DNA of 64,000 bases from Sipunculus nudus (lineage: Eukaryota > Annelida > Sipuncula > Golfingiida > Sipunculidae): positions 53,835,618 to 53,899,617 of the forward strand of contig CM049317.1 in assembly GCA_026874595.1 (NCBI GenBank). The letters are read 5' to 3'. The position numbers and the translations under genes were made by a program. Position 1 is the first letter of the stretch. Each line of letters starts with the position of its first letter. Of this stretch, positions 37,271-50,359 are shown piece after piece. The notes beneath the pieces were generated by a model, which saw only the letters and a list, made by a program, of their open reading frames with translations, was not told the origin of the DNA and made no database searches.

Positions 37271-40200
37271 AAGAAAGAGAAAAAACAGAAGAGAGAGAGA
37301 AAAAAAGAGAGAAAGAGAGGCTGTCTGGTAATTACTGCCTGACCCAGACACTTGGGGCCATATGCAGTAACGTGGTTTAAGCGTTAAACTCAGTTTAATG
37401 ATCGGTTTAAGGTTAAACGGTATGCAGAACAAAAGTTTTGAGTTAAACTTAGTTTAAATCTAAGTTTAACTCCCGAAAAATTAAACCTGGTAAGGGGCTA
37501 GTCTAAATCATGGTTTGAGCAAGACAGCACATATATAGTTTCCCAATTTACAATGCTTATGGCGTCAATAATTACCTCTGCCAAGGAAGTTATGTTTAAG
37601 CCAGCGTTAGTTTGTTTGACTGCTTGTTTGTTAGCAGCATTACAAGTAAGTTATTACCGGATTTTGATACAAGTAACGATCGATCCAGGATTTTTTAAAG
37701 GAAAAATGCTACATTTCTGCCAATATTGGGTTAATGAGCAGCCTTGGTGGAGATCTGTGCGCTCCGATTTGATAAGATTTTCATAATTGCTCACGTTCCC
37801 TGTACATCATATTAATTTCACAATTCTAAGGATTTCCTTAGTTTCCTTGTTTCCTTGCGTTTTGCTTAGGAAAATCATATTCAGTCACTGATAATACAGT
37901 TTTATGATCAATTGAATGGATGCTGGTAATCATTGGAACTTAAAAACAAGAAAAAGGGGGATCGAAAAGGTTTATTGCAAAAAAGTCATTTACGTATATA
38001 ATTATACAAATAGTTATATTTTTAGTTCCCCATAATGAACAAGATAAAAAATATGTCACTATTTACTTTCTCATTTGAGCATCACATGCTTATGATACCC
38101 TTCAAACAAATAAAGGCATTTTCAAATAAACCAAACAAAAATTAACTACTCATTTCCAATGTCTTCAATAAGCATTAATTTTATAGAGATTTACTTAAAA
38201 CAATTATTTTCACCAAAATAAAATGATCGACCATGCTCATGCCAAATTTTTCAAAAGATAAGCTTCTTTCTTGTATCAATGTTTCATTAATTAAAAATGT
38301 ATTAAAACATTATATATGATAACAGTGATAATACAATGATAAAGGTATACGGGTTTTTAAGTAAAGTGTTCTATAAAACGCCGTCGAACAACCATGCCCT
38401 GAAGATTGTCTGCGGCCTGCGCAGCATCCTCGTCATTATTGTCCATCAACACAGGCTGGTCATCAGGCAGGGTCTCTCTACGTAAAATCCCTATATTATG
38501 CAAAACACTAACAGCAATGATCACAGCAAAATTTGTCTGCATGTGTAACCGGAGTCCAAAGTGTAGACAAGCAAATTTTCTTTTAAGGACTCCAAATGCT
38601 CTCTCGATTGTGCATCTTGTTTGTGAATGCGCATCATTGTAACGTCTTTGAGCATTATTTGTTGGCACTGAAACGGGTGTCATTAAAAAGGGCAACAGAG
38701 GGTACCCTGCATCTCCTAATAACACACCTTGCAGTGCATTTTGTTCAAATTTATGACATAGTGACGACTCTCTTAATATACGAGAGTCGTGTGCACTCCC
38801 TGGCCACCTGGCTACAATACTTGTAAAGGCCAAACTCGCAGTGCATGTAAACTGACAGTTAAGGGAATGGTATCCCTTCCTATTAATAAAACGTGCTGCA
38901 TCTTCTCCACCCGGATTGGACACACGAATGTGAGAGCAATCAATGGCACCCACAACACCTGGAAAACCAGCAATCTCACGGAATTCTGCCATTACCCGGT
39001 TCGCATGACGCCCATCTGGAAATTTTATGAACTTTTTCTTTTTCCTGGCAAGTGCAATGAAAACGCGTTTAATGACACGGCAGACTGTAGTCTGGTGGAC
39101 CTTAATTATATCCCCGACTGTTAACTGGAATGCTCCCGTAGCATAAAACTGAAGTGCAAGAAGAACTTGTAAATGTTCGGGCACAGCGTAATGTCTTCTG
39201 GCCTCAGGAGTGATGTCATTTTCTAGGTGTCTGACAATATAGAGGACAGTTTCCTTGGTAAAACGAAACCTTCTGTAAAACTCCTCATTGCTGAAAAGTT
39301 CAAACGGATTGGCTCTGTCTCTAATTAAACGTGGTGGATGAACAAAAACAAGCATATAGTTGTTCAGAATCCTCCTAGCATCCCTAACAGCTTGTATCTG
39401 ATCCATATCTTTTACACAAATCTTGATCAGTATCAAAATTAACAAAAGAAATAGGTCACACATGAATTGTTGTCAGAAGCTATATCATCTAAACTTAGAA
39501 TCAACAAATGCTTCAATTTACGCAAATACCAATACCGCTAAATGCCAACCTCCGAAATTACCAAGTTGTTCTGCAACAACAATAATATCAAACGTATACC
39601 TAGGCATAAGTACCAATTAAAATTCAAGTAAAATATAACAAAATTCAATATGAATAAAGACAATACAATAATTACTTTATAATATCTGCACAGCTCAAGC
39701 TTTTCATTGAATTTAAATAATTTTGCTCTTACATGACATGGTCTCTCAGACAGCTTAGAAATGGTTTATAAATGCAGATATGAAGATTCTGAGGAATCAA
39801 GCCAGCGACTGTACTGAGGTCCACTAACACTGGGTTCCTCTGCGTTACGTATATCCTGCAGCCTTGCTAGAGCTATTTCTTTTTCCAGGGCTAAGATTGC
39901 CATTTTTGCTGCATGCATTTCATTTAGCTGTTGAATTCTGATGCGATGCTCCTCCTTTTGCAAAAGCAAGAACTGATCTTCAAAATCAGAATCACGACTT
40001 GTGAATTTGGTGCGACAGCGCTTTCTGGGCGGCTCAACAAACTGCTGGCAGGGTGATGGTGTATGACTGATACATGAAGCGTCTGTTAGGTCTCTTAAAT
40101 ATAAAAAGAACATTTTTGTCTTATTTTCGTAAGCCTGCAATGCAGACAATAATATATGATTTATAAACTTTATTTATCTTACACGGATTGTATAACTAAT

Positions 40201-41565
40201 TATAATGACTAATACGAGGCATTCCATGGCTCAGACGTTGGCGCTCAGTAGTCGGTAAGGATTGAGATAACCGGAGGATCCTGAGAAAACCACCGGCCTT
40301 TGACGGACAACTACAACCCGGACAACTACAACCCGGGTCGCCCGCGGAGTGGGCCGAGCGTTTTACCACTCAGCTGTTCAGGCCCCGCGTTTAAAAGTAT
40401 TAGAGTGACGTATTAAATTATTTATGGATATGGCTGCATAAACAAACGGTATTTTCGGACTCGTGATTCTTCCGTCTTTGTTTGAACGATGACTTTTTTT
40501 ATTTAATACTTATTTCTATGGTGTTTGCTTTTATGAATGTTCATATATCATACTTAAATGTAAAGTTTTACATGTTGAAATATTGAATTTGTAAAAAAAT
40601 TGGATATCGAATAATAATGAAAAAAATATTCAATTAAAATATATGATCATACTTTTAATATAACTCGTCGTTACCTTGCTTCCACTTCCTCTGAGTTGCT
40701 GTTAAATTCAGAAACTTCAGTCAGACTTTCTTCACTGTGGAAGACACAAGCCACGCTCTCTGATGGAGCAGTTTCCAGTGTTCGGCCAGTATCATCATTG
40801 ACTGATAAAACTTCATCTCCTGCACCATCCTCTGCATCATCATCAAATGGGTTTCTCATTTGAGAAAATTCCCGGGGTAAAAGATCCTTTATCTTACATG
40901 ATAAATCGCTGGGTGTGTCCAGAGGGGGGCCACCACCAGTTTTTTTTTGCTCTCTACCAAACCGAGCAAAATCTTGCTTGGCTGCAAATTTCATCCTTTT
41001 CCATCGATCTTTTATTTGTTTCATGTTTCTTTTTGACCCTCCTGGACAAGAAGTTTTCAGTTTTTCATATATTTCATCCCAAGCCAATTTTTTTTTCTTC
41101 ATTGAATTGGAGTCCGTGTTTTTATTTTCGATTATCAGAATTTTGGGGGTAACTTCTTGAAGTAATGCTATCTTTTCATACTCTGTCCAGTTTATTGATC
41201 TGATTTTTTCTTTTCTACACGTCATAATCTGATTTAATGAGGCATCCAAGAATTATCAATGCACTTCCCCGACGTAAAAACTGACCACGCTGCCTCTAGG
41301 TAATCTTCAGTACATCCGTATGAACAGTCTTTATATCTGCAGGGTGAAACGTCTACAGGTTTAATAGCAAATAACACTTCGAGCACATACTGTAATACAT
41401 GCGCATCATGTTCATTTGAAAAAAACAGCTGACTTTCAGAACAGGAATGTACACGCAAGAACAGTTTTCTGGCGATGGTCTGAGCTCCTCTTGCATCTTT
41501 TTCTAGTTTGAAGGTTATGACAGCATTCATTATCTAAAAATTAAAGTCATTAAAACAAATACTCA

Positions 41566-41622
<57 letters not shown>

Positions 41623-44600
41623 GTTATACTACGTGTATAGTTAGCTTGATTTAATGATGTACTACAGAACTGTTTCGTGGTTTCAGCTTGCTAGCCGGCT
41701 AGCAAGCTGAACCCACGAAACAGTACTGTAGTACATCATGAAATCAAGCTAACTATACACGTAGTATAACATTATTAATGCTCCCCGTACGGTAGAGCAC
41801 TTTCACTGTGATGTACTGAACCTTAATGTATTATATTGATTATATATATGATTATTATTAAACCAGTCTGTCTTAATAAAAATTTTCTTTTCGACATTCA
41901 GTGATCAGGTTATATTTCTCCTCCGACTCTGTACCAATAAATAGTAAATTAACTATGCAAATTTTGAAAGATGCATTTAAAAAATACATTTTCATTTTGT
42001 TTATATATTTTTAAATATTGATATCAGGATATATTTCTTCAATGAGTATACACTATATGATATACTTTTTTAAACAAGTCTATGTTAATATTTTCAAGCA
42101 AGAGCATTTATAGCAGGATGTACTTCTACACTGTAACAACAATTGTAAATCAGTTATGTAAATATTAGAATTGTTCTCAACAAAATTATTAATTAACTGA
42201 TAACAGGCTATATTCAAAAGAATTATACAATGGTCAGTAGCTTTCGAAAACATGGATGCATGGTTAATTAATATTATTTATTCTTTTAATGTTCCCTTTC
42301 TGTAAAAGCATTGTAATACTTTGCTCAGTTGAAAATGATTCTATTAATTGGCTGCTTCATTCGTCTGAAATTAGGGAAACTTTTCCTGATATTTTTTAAT
42401 ATATTTTTGTGATTTTTTTTTTATTTTCAAATTTTTTCAACTGATGTTTTATTTACTGAATAAACATATCGTATACAATCTGATATCTCTTTGGTTTTCA
42501 AGATTTATATAAAAAAATGTAATAAATCAAAATGTTCCCGGAAAGTATAATTTCAGTATTTTAGCCTCCTTCAATATATTTATATACGGCATTACTGAAT
42601 CTTAATCATTATTTACACATAGTATTTGTAAAAGATATGATTGTATAAGGAATATGATATATAAATTGAAGAAATTGAATTGTATAATTTTATAGGATAT
42701 ATTATTTAAATTAATTTCATAAATATATAGAGAAATGTATAAAACATTTTCAAATTGAAACAAAAATGAGTTTGGTCAATGGGTAACTTATGGACGAGCT
42801 TGGTCCTGGCAGGCCTTTGTTCTACACCCCAGTAAGTGGTATACCTGTATTATGTAGCCATACCTGCACCCATATCCTGAGTGATTACTCTAAACAAACA
42901 TGGAGAAAAATCAGCTGCCACACAACTCACTTTGATTGCTGTGCGTTGTGTGATTAACTCAAAGCAGGTCCCCCTCTCAACCCCTCCCCCCCCCCCCTAG
43001 AAAATACGATGTTTATATGAAGGACCCATACAGGGACAGGCTAGGTTTGCTGTAAATTATAAAGTAAAATTACCTGTGGTTTTAACTCCCGCGCTGCGCG
43101 TTTGTTTGTCCTCTACTGCCACTTGCACTGCCGCGCGTCAGGTGTGAAATAAAATCGGTGGACGCATGCGCGTAACCAAGGACACCCTGATTAAGCCGGC
43201 GACCTTGCTCATCAATATGCATTATATAGCCAAAAACGGTGGTTTAACTAAAACACGGTTTAACAGATATAAACCACAGTTCTGCATACGGTTTATAATT
43301 TGCCTTAAAACTCAGACTAGTAAAACCAGGTTTAACGCTAAACTCGGTTTAAATTAAACTTCGATACTGCATACGGCCCTTACAGTGGCAGTAGGTCAGA
43401 CCTGAAGGTGTTATGTAACTGCCCAGTACACTGCATTTATACTGATCTGATGTAAACAATTAAGACATGGTACCTGGAAACCTGAATGAAATCTACAATT
43501 TTTGATCAATTGGTTTCAAATTTCAGATTTAACAGATGAAATGTTAATGTGTACATGCTGTGAAAATTAAATCCACAGCACTAACAGGAAAAATTTGAAC
43601 ATTTATATTTTTTTAAATGGTATCAGGAAAAAAAGAAAAGTATTCTCAGCTATAACACTAATACATGTGTTAAAATTAATCCAAGGATCAAAACACCCAA
43701 TATTTTATACCAGGAGCAAACTGGAGTTGGGAATGTTTAATTTTATTAACTGAAATAAAGGACCAGCAATATAAATTTTGATTATTTAGCCAGTATCATA
43801 TAACAACTGATACAACCATAAGTTATAAGTCAAACAAATTAAAATCTTTAATGAGCACTTGTGTGAGTAATATTTTAAATTTTTGACATATTTATTTATT
43901 ATTTTAATTTTGTAATAAATATAAACCAACAAGTTAAACACCTGGAAAAGACCTGGAAATTTAGATTAATTAAATATAATCAACTGCATCCTTGTCTATC
44001 ATTATCTTGCCTCATATAATCCCATATAGTAAACAACAATTTATTTTAATTATTTATTTTTCATTTTTATGGTTGAAATAAAAAATACCCAATGGTGACT
44101 GCATGGTATCATTTGAAATACAATTTTTGCCATCCATGGAAGATCCATAAATGATCAGTAATTGCAAGGTAATCCCCTGTAACTCATTAACTATAAATTC
44201 CTTTTCCATTTATTTTTTTTAAGTTCTTAACATAAACCAAGAATTTAAAAAAAAAAGTTTATTGTTATGTTTATGGCCTAAACAAATACTAGTGGAGGGG
44301 GTTGGACAGTTAGATCCAGCTGAAGCCACCCAAGAGCTGGCTGGCTGCAGAGTGCCTCGCTTCAAGCATGCATAATTGGCATGAAAGGTCAATGTGGGGA
44401 CAAAAAAGAGGGGCTTCAGTACAGCCAAGGTGTGATATGGTCTCATAAAAACGTTCATAAAAGCTAGTTTTTGACCAATTCCTTTTATAACTTCAGAATT
44501 TAGAAGCTAAAATCCTTACGTGTGCAAGATATGAAAATTAAATCAACAGTACTTACAGGGAAAAAAATGCCATGGCCAAAGTTGGGCAAAATTTAAGGTA

Positions 44601-47362
44601 CTGATTTTATATTTATGCTAATAACTTAAAAAATAAAATTTGAAAAATTCAGAACTAATTTTGGGAATACAATTGAATCTTGATAAAATTAAATTTTATA
44701 TCCCGGGCAAAAAATCTCTACCTTCAGCAATTTTCATGTTAAGAGAGTAAATATATTTCTTGATTTTTACAAAGTGAATTATGTTTTGGTCTAGAACTTA
44801 AAACAATTACACAATACTGACATCATTTCTGGCATATGCATAGCGAATGTATAGAAACATATGTATATTATATATGATCATAGTCAGATCAGTGGTTTTG
44901 ATATTAGGCAATCTTAAAGTGTAACAATGGGTTTTTAATGGAAAAATGAAGTTTTTTCTCAATATCTCGAAGGAATGCAGTCCTAGTGACCAAACTTTTA
45001 GTATGGTAGAGGATTTGGGGGACATCTAACTGTATGCAAAATTTAGAACTTAGAGCTGAAGCTGGGGAACTGAGATCTAATAAACTGCATAACACTAGCT
45101 TGATGTAAACAATATGCGACATGGTGCTTGAAAACTTGAATAAAATCTACAGTTTTTGATCAACTGGTTTCAAATTTTTTGTTTTAACAGTTGAAATGGT
45201 AACAAAATCATGCTTTGAAAATTTAATCTACAGCAGTTACAGGAAAAAAACGTGCCATGGTCAAACTTGGGCAAAATTTAAGGTACCAATTTTATACTTT
45301 TGCCAATATTTAAAAAGATTTAACAGATTTTGATCTAATTTTTGGTATACAATTAAATTTTGAAAATTTTAAGTAGTATTACTGAAAAAAAAGTCCCTAC
45401 CTTTAACACTTTTGGTCGTAAGTGACCAAATATTTTTCCTCATTTTTTTACAAAGTCCATTATGTTTGGGCCCATAACTTTTTTAAATTAAAAAAGACTT
45501 AATTTCTGGCATGTACATAGGAACCATATAGAGGAATATTTATGGTTAAAATGAAGAAAACCAGATGAGTGGTTTTGATATTAGGCAGTCCTGAAGTGTG
45601 AAAATAGATTTCTAATAAAAAATTGAGGTTTTTCCTTAATATCTCAAAGGAACGAAGTCATACTGACCCAATTTTTGGCATGGTAGGAGATTTTGGGAAC
45701 ATCTAACTGTATGCCGAATTTCAGATTCGTGGGTCCAATGGTGTCGAAACGTGCCAGTCTTACGGACGGACATCCGGACAGACGGACGGACGGAAGGACG
45801 GACGACGGAAAAATGGACCACGACTATAGCTCAGATGACTTATAGTCAGCTGAGCTAATGAGAGTTCTGTGTATGACTGGTAGACAATGTAGATTATATG
45901 TCGTACGTACGAGAAATTATGTCGTACGTACGAGATAATATGTCGTCCGTACGAGATAGTATGTCGTCCGTACGAGATAATATGTCGTCCGTACGAGATA
46001 ATATGTCGTACGTACGAGATAATATGTCGTACGTACGAGATACTATGTCGTACGTACGAGATACTATGTCGTACGTACGAGATACTATGTCGTACGTACG
46101 AGATAAATATTTTTTTTTCTTTTACTAGATGGCAGCAATACGCTTCCGTAAGAAAGTAACTATGCACCAACTGGAGTCCTATTAGTATCTCAACTAAAAA
46201 TCAATAGATCACATAACCCGTGGCTACCCGTGAATATAGGTTGAAATATAAGGTTTTAGTTCAAACTTTTAAATCAATACATGATCTTGTTGGTGAACTA
46301 GTGCAGCGGTACCAGCAGGCATGAGCTTTAAGATCAGCCTCTTGTGCACAATCAAAAGCGCAACCCTCAAGAACTATTATACATATAGAAATATATCGTC
46401 TCAAACTTCAGCTCCCATATTACAGGCTGAAATTTCTAGTCATCGGAGATGAACATTCCTTTTCTGTCTTTAATAAATCTTTTAAAGACTAATTTTTAGT
46501 AGGAACATTTTGTATATTTATAGCGCCTGAGGTGTTGAATAATAGAGCACAAATATCGCATCTTTTGACATCACAGTGTACACTCCACCTGTTTTGAGAT
46601 TTTTTTTAAAATATACTTGCAATATTGTTTAATCTAGGTTAAATTTACAATTATCAGAATATATTTAAATGTTACACACTAAAATTAATTCTTATTCATT
46701 TATTATTTCGATAATATACTGATAAATATGTGTTACTTACGGCTCTAACTTAGTCTCAGTGTAGCAGGAAGTGGAGAAGCGACCCGGAGGGAACAGAAAT
46801 GGCCCAACACTTCCTCCATCTGTAATCACTATAGAAAGAGTGAAATGACGTAAAATCTCTTGTGCCGAGGACGTGGAGGTCAAGAAGCCAACAAAAGAAA
46901 GCTCACATATCCGAGGTCATTTCGGATCAAAACTACGATAATCTTTTGTTTTTGGTTTGTTTGTTTGTTTCTATCAATTTACCTATGCAATTAGAAAATA
47001 GTTGTCCACATTTACAAATTATGACATTTTAACCGATAAGGATATAGGCAGAGAAGTTGTAACGATCCGCTTACGGTCAACACACTTTGTCTGTTCCATG
47101 TCAGTGCAGCATCGGGGCTGGTAGTTCATCTCACAGCAGGCTGTCATCTCCTTTGGCATTTTAGGCATGGGGCATTGCTTTGGATATATGGATATATTTG
47201 GATATTTCTTGTCCTTGGGGCAGATTGTGGGTGTTCTTGCAGAGACGCCGAGCAAACATTCTTAAAAACAAAAAAGTCTTACACTAAAGACCGTGCTGTC
47301 ATCTGTGGGGCGAAGAAGGAACTACAATTTATTTATATATTTTACATATAAAATATGTATAT

Positions 47363-47420
<58 letters not shown>

Positions 47421-50208
47421 CCAAATGGAAATGTACAGTGTTATTGATCATAACAAAATTAAATAAAGACATACATACATGCGAACATAATGCATACATG
47501 CCCGACAATCAAATCCAACTGTGATACCCCTTTCCTATACTGCTCCCGCTCGGAAGGGATGGTATTTACAGCAAATCTTTACAGGCAGGTTTTCGACTGT
47601 TCCATGAGCCATTTTAAAGGTAAATTAAGCATACCAACACATGTACACAGGCAGTCTCCTGCATGCAAAATCTAAACAGAACTGGCCGATTAGCTCATTA
47701 AACATGTCCCTCACCCATTTGATATTTCACTATATTTGTTCAATTTTTAGTTATTATTTTTGCAAAAGCTCGATTTTCTCAATTATCAGTTGCCTTGAAC
47801 CCTAATAAATCTGATATATTGGAACTCTGTAGAACGAATTTTCTACTCATCATTAAATTTTACCGTTCTTCAATATTTGACTAACAGTTGTTATCATTAG
47901 GCCAAATGTCATGTTTTCAACTGAGCACCATAACCCATGGGTCACGTGTTCGTTTACTTTACAAATATTTCCATCTGCTATTTTAGCAAAGGTTTATTGT
48001 GACCCATGTGTTTAACCATGTTTTACATGTTTAACTTTTGTCAATACATTTTAACTAAATAACGACGTGTTAAACATTCATGGGTTAAGGACCTCATCTA
48101 ATGCCAGCTAATTTTACTTATCGCTGCGACATTGGTGGTATATCACGTACAGTGCACTTTGTGTGATTGTATTGATTTGTTGTTATACAGCTGTTACACT
48201 GTACAATTGTATTGATTAAGTGTACTGTTATGTTAGGGTTGTTTTAAGAAGAAATTACGGTTATTCGTTAACAAAAAAAAAAATGACTTCTTTATTCATT
48301 CGCCTAGATATTTCACACTGCCTAGTGTTACAGGATCTGATTTTTTTTTCTCCATTACAAATTTATGTTCATCACGCATACGTGATCTGTTGATATAAGG
48401 TTCCGTAACATAATGCAAACGCAGTTTCGATATGGGAAATAAAATATTTTTTGTCGGATTATGGGGTCAAACGGGGTCGCAGATAGAATCTATCTAAATT
48501 AAAGGGATAAAAAGTAACACAAAACATAACACTACATAACACAAGGGGTTTCCAGGTTATATTACATGTACTAGTCAATTCACACTAGAAGGGAAAGTCA
48601 TGTCCGCCCGAAAACTGATAGATTTAGTCAAAGTCACGGAAAATATGCTATTAAAAATTACTTGACCAGAATACTTATATTCACAAATGGGTGATAAGTT
48701 CCATGCATGCAAATGTTTCGATCCAAATTGCAGTTTTCCTGTGTGCTTGTGTACGTGTGTGTGTGAGTGTGTGTGGTTGTAATTTTTTTTTAATTATCGT
48801 TAAAATTACATACATTTACACCTCATAATCATTATCCATGCCAGTAGCATGGGAAGTCGACTGAATTTAAAGTACAACCTGTGTAAGAAAACCCCACGTG
48901 GCGAAGTGTTCTTAATTCAGAAGTGGTCTGATTGGACAGCTCAGTTACTACTAATGTGATTGCGTTCGGTTTATTAAAGGGTGGTCTTAATAGACATGTG
49001 GTCATATTAGACAGGACCATCAGAAAGATTCCAATGATTAAAAATAATTAAATGTTTTCTGTTACGATCAAATCAATGATTTATATTACAAATAATATCA
49101 GATTTTTAAATTATCTGCAAGCACTTAACACATTTTTCCACACGGTCAATGGTTAATATAAAAGCAACTCATATAATAATGTATATTACATCATGGTTTG
49201 ATTGCAAAGATGGCACCCTCGTCATAAACTGAACAGTGCTGAGACTCCTTGCCAAAGTCTTTACCACAAGAGCGTGACCTCTCAACCCTAGACCCAGTTG
49301 TGGCCCTATAGTATATACAGAGCCACAGGCCACTGCCTTTATTGATCGTGCGTACGGGGTGCTAGGAATGAATGGATACAGGTCAGGCATGGGCGGCAGG
49401 CAAATATAGAAAAAAAACCTTATAGTGCCAATCCTGCTTACACCTCTGTGAGCTTAAAACAGCTGTACGAATGAATAGGCCCCAAGGACTATATTCCCCA
49501 TACCTTATAATAAATAATACATTTAACGTGCAACCGCATAAAAGGAATAATACCTTTTGAGTTACACATGGATGTGTGACCAGACGTTTTGGCCTGTGAT
49601 AATGAGTAAACATGCTGAGCAAGATGTGCTTGTTCTCAGTATTCTTGTGCATGGTTCGACGTCTTTCGGAAAACACACAAGCAAGAAATCCAAATGTATT
49701 TTTCTCATATCATATTCACCTTCCTTGGACGATCACAGTAAGCTACCTACATTAAAGTTAAACCAAAATGTTGTTTAAATAAAAATATCAATTACCATGG
49801 CAACAATACCCCCTACTCTTCGTGAATCACCCAGTCATCAATATGCTAATTACATGTACAACTGTCATATATTTTCCTTGCAGAACCTTTTTAAAATACA
49901 TCTTATATCCCATATAAGTATTACTCTCGATTTAATTTAAGATATGATATAATTTTAGATATCAATCTTTTAACATGCACGACCTTATTTTATACGGTCA
50001 ACCTTTTTCTGTTCAACTTTGTCTTTGAATACGAGACTACTTATTCATAAAGACAATATTTGCACGATAGTTCCCTTTTTGCAAAAATCGCGAATTTGAA
50101 TCCCTCGTGAACAACCACAGTATATAGAGTATATACACACATGTATAAATAAATATAATTTTACTGCAATAGACGAGTCTGACAAAATTTGATACTTCTA
50201 TATTTGCA

Positions 50209-50287
<79 letters not shown>

Positions 50288-50308
50288 GATTTCCGACTAA
50301 AACCTACC

Positions 50309-50359
<51 letters not shown>

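Larger units (their letters stand above)
37355..43379 (-). mobile_element. PIF/Harbinger DNA transposon, 6.0 kb
   Basis: The ends are GGGCCATATGCAGTA at 37355-37369 and, reversed, GGGCCGTATGCAGTA at 43379-43365. The flanking triplets TTG and TTA are close to, but not, an identical 3-bp duplication. Both subterminal regions are crowded with GTTTAA/TTAAAC motifs, and a second 'TATGCAGAAC' lies inside each end. The interior holds the DDE transposase and Myb-like partner genes that define this superfamily, all on the minus strand. It is nested in the 11.8-kb element. Confidence 0.85.
34350..46150. mobile_element. 11.8-kb insertion with TIRs and 6-bp target duplication, family unknown
   Basis: The ends read TACGGAAGCGTATTGCTG inward from 34350 and, on the other strand, from 46150. 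The similarity continues through 'CTAGTAAAAGAAAAA' and 'TTTATCTCGTACG' for about 260 bp each side. AGAAAG flanks both ends (34,344-34,349 and 46,151-46,156). The paralogous site in copy 2 near 56,298 reads 'gagaaaataactatgcac', an empty site. The interior holds a nested Harbinger element, ~660-bp tandem repeats (43.4-45.8 kb) and AT-rich DNA. No transposase attributable to the outer element was found, so it is non-autonomous, decayed or unrecognised. It lies in intron 3 of the copy 1 membrane-protein gene. Confidence 0.85.

Noticed and set aside
37061-37432. Serine/leucine-rich 123-codon frame
   Set aside because: It is a translation of the GA-rich purine tract.
39423-41160. Plus-strand frames antisense to the transposase and Myb-like genes
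   Set aside because: They are shadows of the minus-strand coding frames with no domain content.
34350-46150. Maverick/Polinton as an explanation for the 6-bp duplication and large size
   Set aside because: No DNA polymerase B, integrase, ATPase or capsid frames are visible and the end sequence is different.
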